Of a stretch of DNA of 64,000 nucleotides, positions 58,366 to 64,000 are shown piece after piece. Positions within the stretch are counted from its first letter, which is position 1. Each line of letters opens with the position of its first letter. Origin of the DNA: Telopea speciosissima (Eukaryota; Streptophyta; Magnoliopsida; Proteales; Proteaceae); the NCBI RefSeq assembly GCF_018873765.1, contig NC_057925.1, positions 7,017,568 through 7,081,567 of the forward strand. The letters are read 5' to 3'. The notes below the pieces were generated by a model, which saw only the letters and a program-made list of their open reading frames with translations, had not been told where the DNA came from and searched no databases. Made by a program: the position numbers and the translations under genes.

Positions 58366-60774
58366 CCATGAAGAGGTTGGATCAGGTTCTCGTATGAAAA
58401 TCATTCTCGTAAGTCCTAATGTACACAAATGGAATCCAAGAGAGTGAGTAGATTTCATCTGTACACCTAAGGGTTTGCGATAATGATTTTCGTACAAAAA
58501 CCTCATCTGGACTCTACCATGGATACATCTCACTTTTTTTTTTTCTTTTCATTTAACTTCTAAGTTTCAAAATTCAACTACTTAGAAATCACTCAAAGGT
58601 AAAAACATTTTTTAAGAAAAAACATAAATTATAATATTTTTTGGTTGAAAAACCATAAATTATAATCCTTAGAATCATAACCCAACCATTTTTCAACTGA
58701 ATATTAACTACAAATGGGGGTAGTAACATGGTACATTATAAGTACCTAAGAATAAAATAAATATCTACCCGATAAGATATCAGGTGAGCTTAGTTGAATT
58801 ATCCCACATTACAGTATTACACAACTTGCTTTACTATTTTTTTCTACTTCTTGGGAAATGGAAATTCAGTTATTTTATAAAAATAAAATATTTCTCTTTT
58901 ATGGTGAATATTGAAGTGGGTCCTACCTGCCAAATCAATCTCAATCATCTATGGCCATGAGTATGACTGTTGCCGTCCGATCAACAAAACCTTTAATGTG
59001 TTTTTCTTTTTTTCCTTTTTTTTTTTTTTGTTGTTTGGTGGGCTCTGAGGTTTTAAAGCTTAATTACCCAAAATGGAAAGTTCCCCAAAATAGGAAATTC
59101 TTTGGGGGTAGTTATAATCGACAAAATAATGCTCCTAAACTTAATTATTTAGTGTTGATTGTAGATACTTCATTCTAAAACCGTGGAGACATGCACCACC
59201 ATGATGATAGGATGTCCTTGGATAGTATATGGGGTCTATTTTTTAGTTTTGGAGGTCATGTGTAATTTACACGGTTTTAGTAATTCATATCAGGATTAGT
59301 TTTGGTCGATATCAATCCAGATCAGTTTAAATCGAGTCGAATCGAATGAATTTATCCATGTTTTTTTTTTAAAACAATCAGCTTTTTTTTAACTCTTGGT
59401 CTGTATCGATTGATTGATGCGGGATCATCCCAGAACTGATATCAACATCTACCTATCCTGATTCAGGTGACTCAATAACGACTCCTCAAACCATAGTAAC
59501 TCCTATGTAACGTTTTGAACCATAGTAAAGCAAAAATGTGTTTAAAACGGTGTTCTTGTTTTTACTGTTGTAAATTTGTTTTCTCATTTGTTTCCTAACA
59601 ATATCGAAAAAACGACGAACGACAAGTATTTTGAATTTAAATGTGTTTAAAACACGTTCCTATTTTTTTGACATTTTTTAAGACCTTAGACTTGTTAAAG
59701 AATAGCTTACTTAATTGAGTATATCTTTCTCTACTAAACTCTAATTGATTTGATTCTTTCGCCAACATAAAGTTGACTCTAAGGACCACATTTCTCATGC
59801 TATCACCTTTAATTCGTGTTCAATGCACGGATGCCGGAATTGAACTACAAAGTGATGTTTGAAAAGTGTTTCAAGCATCACTCTGAGCTGATAGTGTATT
59901 GGTTGTGTTGACAACAATGAACAATACCATAGCCAAGTGACATTGTTCAACAATACACTGGACATGTTTTTTTATGGTGTATGAATTTGGAATTGTATTT
60001 TGGACGGTATGTGTTAAAACTTATTATGGGTTTTGGAATATATATATGCACTAAACTTTGATGTTATAGCTGTTTTGAAACATTAGATGCAAATATTCAG
60101 ATAATAATTCCTCAATTTATATTTTTTGTGTCCCATTTTTTTACTGTATAGTTCAAAGTTTTACGCCATTTAAAACATGTACCGTATGTTTTCATTTTTT
60201 TTGTCATTCCCGTTTTTTGTTAACTATGTTTTGAAATTTTCATATTTTCTATCTCTTCAGATGGATTTTATTTACTCACTTTCAAATGGATTTTCCAATA
60301 GAATGTTCTAAGTATTGTGTCACATGAAAATGCAATAAGAAGGGCATGATCTAAATTAGCCTCTAATCAAGCTTCATAACAATTTCTTTCATCCATTTTA
60401 AGTTTTTAAGGTGGATATATTGCCACATCATCATCTTTCCAATTGAATACAAACTTGACAAGTATAATTAAAGATACCATGAAACCTACTTTTATATTAT
60501 ATGGGCTCATGTTATTTGTGGCTACACCCAGACACATGAGGCTGCCACTCAGGAGGCAAAGTGGTCATTGCACCCACCCCCGTATGTCTAGGCGCAGCCT
60601 GCGCCCCCAGCAGAGAAAACATTCTCTCATATTATATTTAAAACTTTGATTGCCCTCCATATAGGAAGTACTAAGTCCCACCACCCCAACACTCCTTTTA
60701 TTTATTTCCATTATTAATGTTATGGAGACTTGTCATTGGGAAACTCCTTGCCTCTTGGGTCACAGCCACGAGGC
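58366..60774. other. AT-rich intergenic stretch
   Basis: No gene was recognised. Near 60510-60632 a weak inverted arrangement (GGCTACACCCAGACACATG against GGCTGCGCCTAGACATACG on the other strand) may be another small foldback. Confidence 0.45.
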
Positions 60775-60785
60775 CCCATCTGCCC

Positions 60786-60924
60786 GAATGTTTATCCGTT
60801 ATTGTGCACTGTAGCGCTGCTGTGCCATTGTGCGGCGCAGCAGCAGCCATATGTGCACAGGGGGCCCCATTATGCACACATGGCCTCTGCTGCACCGCAT
60901 GATGGCACAGCAGCGGATAAAGAT
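60786..60924. mobile_element. GC-rich foldback MITE with target duplication
   Basis: Arms pair over most of the length (TTTATCCG, GCTGCTGTGCCAT, GTGCGGCGCAGCAG and inverted equivalents) around a GGGGCCC centre; the left arm has about 17 extra bases. CCCATCTGCCC flanks it at 60775-60785 and 60925-60935. The 9-11 bp duplication and TTTATCC ends suggest the same Mutator-like group as 34070 and 47553. Confidence 0.82.
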
Positions 60925-60935
60925 CCCATCTGCCC

Positions 60936-62243
60936 TACACCTAGAAAAATAATTGCCCATTGATCAGTACTTTAAGATCTCACTCTTCTTAGTCAAAAAA
61001 ACCCTTTAGAATCCTTTACAAAAGACCACGTGTTATCTTAGATGACATTTGTATTGAAATGGTTGAATCAGCGTGGGAGGTGATTTATTAAGATTGGGTT
61101 TCTCAACCCTTCTCATTTATTAGATTGACAATTTATGAACTATTTGTCACGTGGTGAATTTTGATTTGCCCTCATAAAAATTTGTACATGTATTTTGTTC
61201 AAGTATTTTTAATAATTTTGATAATTGTATAAAGATTTCTGATTTTCTATAGCAATGACTCTTGCAAGTTTGATAGTTTTTAATCACATAGAATAATGAT
61301 TTGACAAGTTACTTTGAACCTTTAAAATAAATGGTTTGTCAAATTAGTTGTTTATCTCAACCATAGAGTTTACTAAATATTGCGGTTTTTGTTGATATTT
61401 CAACTTGAAATATATATGTATATATATATCTTCTATAGTTACTTATGGATGTCAAATATGTCTGCAATTTTTACCAAATCTAATGCTGATGTTGACAACA
61501 TATCTATAAAATCTTAGTCCCAATCAAATTTTCAAGTCCCACCAAATTGAAGGATGTGTACAAACAGGTTTTGGCACAAGAGAAGAAATTTTTTGTTCCT
61601 CTAAATTTATTTTATTTTTAATTAACATATCATTATCTCTACACAAGTATCTGGGCCAATGGGAGAGCACACCTATATATCTATCTAGGGGGCAGAGGCG
61701 TCACTTAACAGTATCCTATGAGAGAGCGTAGAAAACAACACCAAATATTGATCTTTGTCCCATAAATCTCATATATAATATTATTTATGTATTGATTTTA
61801 CTCATAAATTTTTTAGTATTTTAAAACAAGGTGGGGTTTTAGATGACCAATAAATTTAACAAGTGATAATAATTATCAATAATCAAAATATTAAAGCTGA
61901 CCGCCACATGTTAAAGTAACCGACTTTATTTGTAGGGACTAAAGAATACATATCACATAACATAAAATATACAATAATTTACCCTAAAAAAAACATTAAA
62001 ATTATTAAATAAAGACGAGTAGCTACTCTGGTCTTTTATGATGCAGGGACATTTCTAATCAGGGAAAGGGTCCCACTGGTATCAAGGTTTTAGTGCACGG
62101 TATGGGAACGGGTATTAGTGACCCCAAAATCAATACGATATCGACTGTATTGATCACAAATGTACCTGAATTTCTTTTAAAAAATGAGTTTTGTGACCAT
62201 TTTACCCTTTCTCATTAAAGTTTAGGAAAAGATTATGGTACAA
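60936..62243. other. AT-rich intergenic stretch
   Basis: No gene or repeat was recognised. TATATGTATATATAT at about 61412-61428 is the only simple tract. Confidence 0.5.
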
Positions 62244-62316
62244 GGGGATGTAGCTCAGATGGTAGAGCGCTCGCTTAGCATGCGAGAGGTACGGGGATCG
62301 ATACCCCGCATCTCCA
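62244..62316 (+). tRNA. tRNA-Ala (anticodon AGC)
   Basis: The 73 bases fold into a complete cloverleaf: acceptor GGGGATG with CATCTCC, D stem GCTC/GAGC, anticodon stem CTCGC/GCGAG around TTAGCAT, T stem CGGGG/CCCCG, discriminator A. The anticodon AGC is at 62277-62279 and the G3-U70 acceptor pair, the alanine identity mark, is present. Box A (TAGCTCAGATGG) and a box B variant (GGATCGATACC) are intact. CAA directly precedes the gene, as in many plant tRNA genes. No intron and no encoded CCA. Confidence 0.97.
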
Positions 62317-62324
62317 TTAATTGA

Positions 62325-62330
62325 TTTTTT
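62325..62330 (+). terminator. RNA polymerase III T-run terminator
   Basis: Six T residues lie nine bases after the tRNA-Ala end, a normal polymerase III stop. Confidence 0.8.
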
Positions 62331-63068
62331 CCGGCGCCTCTCTTTTTGGTTCAGAAAGGTTTGCAGCTTTGAGAGGAACCTACGGCTTAAGAGACCCATT
62401 GCTTTCTCTTTCCATTGATTTTTTTGTCCCTTTTTGGTAAGCCTTTCCATTGATCTCCATTGACACTTTTTTTTTAAGCACTAGGTTTGCAGGTTCAATA
62501 GTAGCCAAAAGAAGAATGGCTATCCTCTCAAGTCTCACCTTCCATTGCAGCTTTAACAGGAGCCATGGCTTAGGGAAGCATGGCTTTCCCTTTCTCTCAC
62601 CTTCCATTGATCCATTAAATTTTGCATCCAATGAGTTCATCAATTTTCTGCTCTGCATTGGAACAAAACGTCTTTCTTTTCCCCCCTTTTTAATCTCTTA
62701 TTTAGGGAAAGGGGAATATAAAGAAAAAACAGAGAAGGACAAGATTCACAAGAGTAAAAGCTGCAAACAGTGGTTCAACAAGCTGTCCTTTTTCAAGTTT
62801 CAACTCCAAAAACTCTCTCAATACTATTCAAGATTGAAAGCTCTCTTTTTCATCTACAAACTCTCTCAATCCTGTTCAAGAACAGATTAAACAGAAAGGA
62901 AACTGGAGAGGAAAAAAAAAGTAGCTGAGACTAAACAGGAGTTAATTTTAAATTAATACGCCGACACCCAACCAAATCACATCCAAAGGAGGAAAAAAAA
63001 TGGAAAACTACAAAGATGAGATGCGTGGAATGAGTGGTGACTGGTGAGGCGGTTGATCATTCAGTCAA
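62331..63068. other. stretch between tRNA and bHLH gene
   Basis: It probably includes the 3' UTR of the minus-strand bHLH gene. A 146-codon plus-strand open frame (62450-62890) has no motif I know and is not called. TTCCATTGAT-like words recur several times between 62400 and 62610. Confidence 0.5.
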
Positions 63069-63880
63069 TCAGTCCAGCTGGTCATATGTTCTCTTCAGAG
63101 AAGAAGATGACTTCCTTAATCTGTGAAGCTTGGAAGCTAGTTGCTGTAATCTAGCTTTAAACAGAGCAGGGGATTTATCCAACCCATCACAAACCTGAAA
63201 TCAAAACAAGAAAATAAAACCAACCCAGTTCAGTAAATCAAAAATTGAGTAATGGGTACCAAACACATTAATAGAAAGAGATTTGAAGCAATGCAGACCT
63301 TGCACTCAGTGTGATGTAGTATCTTGCTTCCATCACGGCAATGGGTAGAGCGAATAAGTTGAAGGTGATGAGCTTCAAGTTCATCTAATATGGCAGAAAG
63401 TGGGAGAACCTGTGACGTTCCCTTAGGATTCGTATCGGCTAGTGACACGTTGACTCGGTCCCCTCTGATCCGAATCGACACACTTGACGGCGGCTCCGGC
63501 GAGACTCGGATGTCATATTCCGACGAGTCAGAAGAAGCAGAGTGGCGGTCCACCAGCGGTACCGGCGATGGTGACCCCCTAGAGGAAGCAGAGGAAGGGG
63601 AGTCTTTCCTATTCTGGAGCGATCGGAGGCGAGCGACAGCCAAAGGGATGTACTTGATGATCTCTTCGAGGATTGCTGACTGTTCTTTGCGGACAGTTTT
63701 GGCGTGTGGGAGAAGAGCGTGGAGGGAGAGGAAGAGCTCTCGCATCGATTTACGCCGCTCCCGCTCGGCCAACTTGTGACGCTCTCGAGCGTCGACGCAG
63801 CCTCTGGCGGTGGTTGCGTCGCCTGATTTGCCGTCTGAGACTGATTCCACTCCGTCACATTCTTTCCAATCGAATGCCAT
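63069..63880 (-). CDS. bHLH transcription factor, two exons
   Basis: A nuclear basic helix-loop-helix transcription factor. The ATG is at 63880-63878; the frame is open further upstream but without an ATG. Exon 1 is 63880-63299 and exon 2 is 63194-63069, with a 104-bp GT-AG intron, giving 235 residues. The bHLH lies at about residues 30-90: basic region ARERHKLAERERRKSMRELF carries H35, E39 and R43, the pattern of E-box/G-box binders; helices and loop follow (LSLHALLPHAKT, then SAILEEIIKYIPLAVARLRS). Residues 93-125 are Ser/Pro-rich. A second conserved part (VSIRIRGDRVNVSLADTN, LPLSAILDELEAHHLQL) resembles the C-terminal fold of group Ib/bHLH162-like plant factors. Exon 2 adds CDGLDKSPALFKARLQQLAS and a basic tail. 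The subgroup is a guess. Confidence 0.9.
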
Positions 63881-64000
63881 GATCGCTTCTTTTTTTTCGG
63901 AGAGTTCCAACTTGTTTCTTCCGGGTACTGAGCAGAGAGGGGAAGAGGTATCTCTGTTTCTTCTTTACAGTTTCCCTCTCGTGTTGTCATTTATAGTACA

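Noticed and set aside
62450-62890. 146-codon plus-strand open frame beside the tRNA gene
   Set aside because: No motif is recognised, and the area is probably the 3' flank of the minus-strand bHLH gene.
63439-63990. 183-codon minus-strand frame overlapping the bHLH gene
   Set aside because: It is an out-of-frame shadow; the bHLH motif and splice sites are in the other frame.

Overview
The window looks like nuclear DNA of a flowering plant. It is AT-rich and repeat-laden, with intron-bearing genes, plant-type U1 snRNA promoters, an LRR receptor-like protein gene, Ty1/copia and other LTR-type elements, LINEs, Au-type SINEs and many small inverted-repeat (MITE) elements. The species cannot be fixed from sequence alone.

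Left part (1-8 kb): three U1 snRNA genes, each with the plant upstream sequence element (USE), a TATA-like box 34 bp further on, and a 3' processing box. Between the second and third U1 lies a receptor-like protein (RLP, EIX/Cf-like) gene of about 3.1 kb. It is complete from signal peptide to cytoplasmic tail but has two frame changes. A scrap of RLP-like sequence upstream of U1 copy 2, and shared flanks of copies 2 and 3, suggest RLP and U1 were duplicated together.

Middle left (8.3-23.8 kb): one five-exon gene for an organelle-targeted UPF0114-family membrane protein (282 aa). Its third intron is 10.5 kb long and holds an almost full-length Ty1/copia element with both LTRs and a 5-bp target duplication, a decayed second copia, another LTR-like insertion, a LINE fragment and MITEs. 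The end of the last exon is tandemly duplicated downstream.

Middle (24-34 kb): mostly intergenic, with hAT- and Tourist-like MITEs, two SINEs, and a TIR-bounded element that seems to carry a fragment of a short-chain dehydrogenase gene.

Middle right (34.5-47.2 kb): a nested repeat block whose history can be read. A minus-strand Ty1/copia remnant was split by a 3.6-kb TG...CA element (E1). A 2.38-kb stretch including the end of E1 was then tandemly duplicated, and a related 2.85-kb element (E2) entered only the second copy. E1 and E2 share a minus-strand protein block whose differences are largely synonymous. I found no known family for it, and it is the best candidate here for something undescribed.

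Right part (47-64 kb): foldback MITEs, a solo LTR with clear target duplication, LTR fragments, a LINE fragment with zf-RVT and RNase H-like remnants, a tRNA-Ala(AGC) gene, and on the minus strand at the very end a two-exon bHLH transcription factor gene. Host genes are few and apparently unrelated in function; most of the window is transposon-derived.
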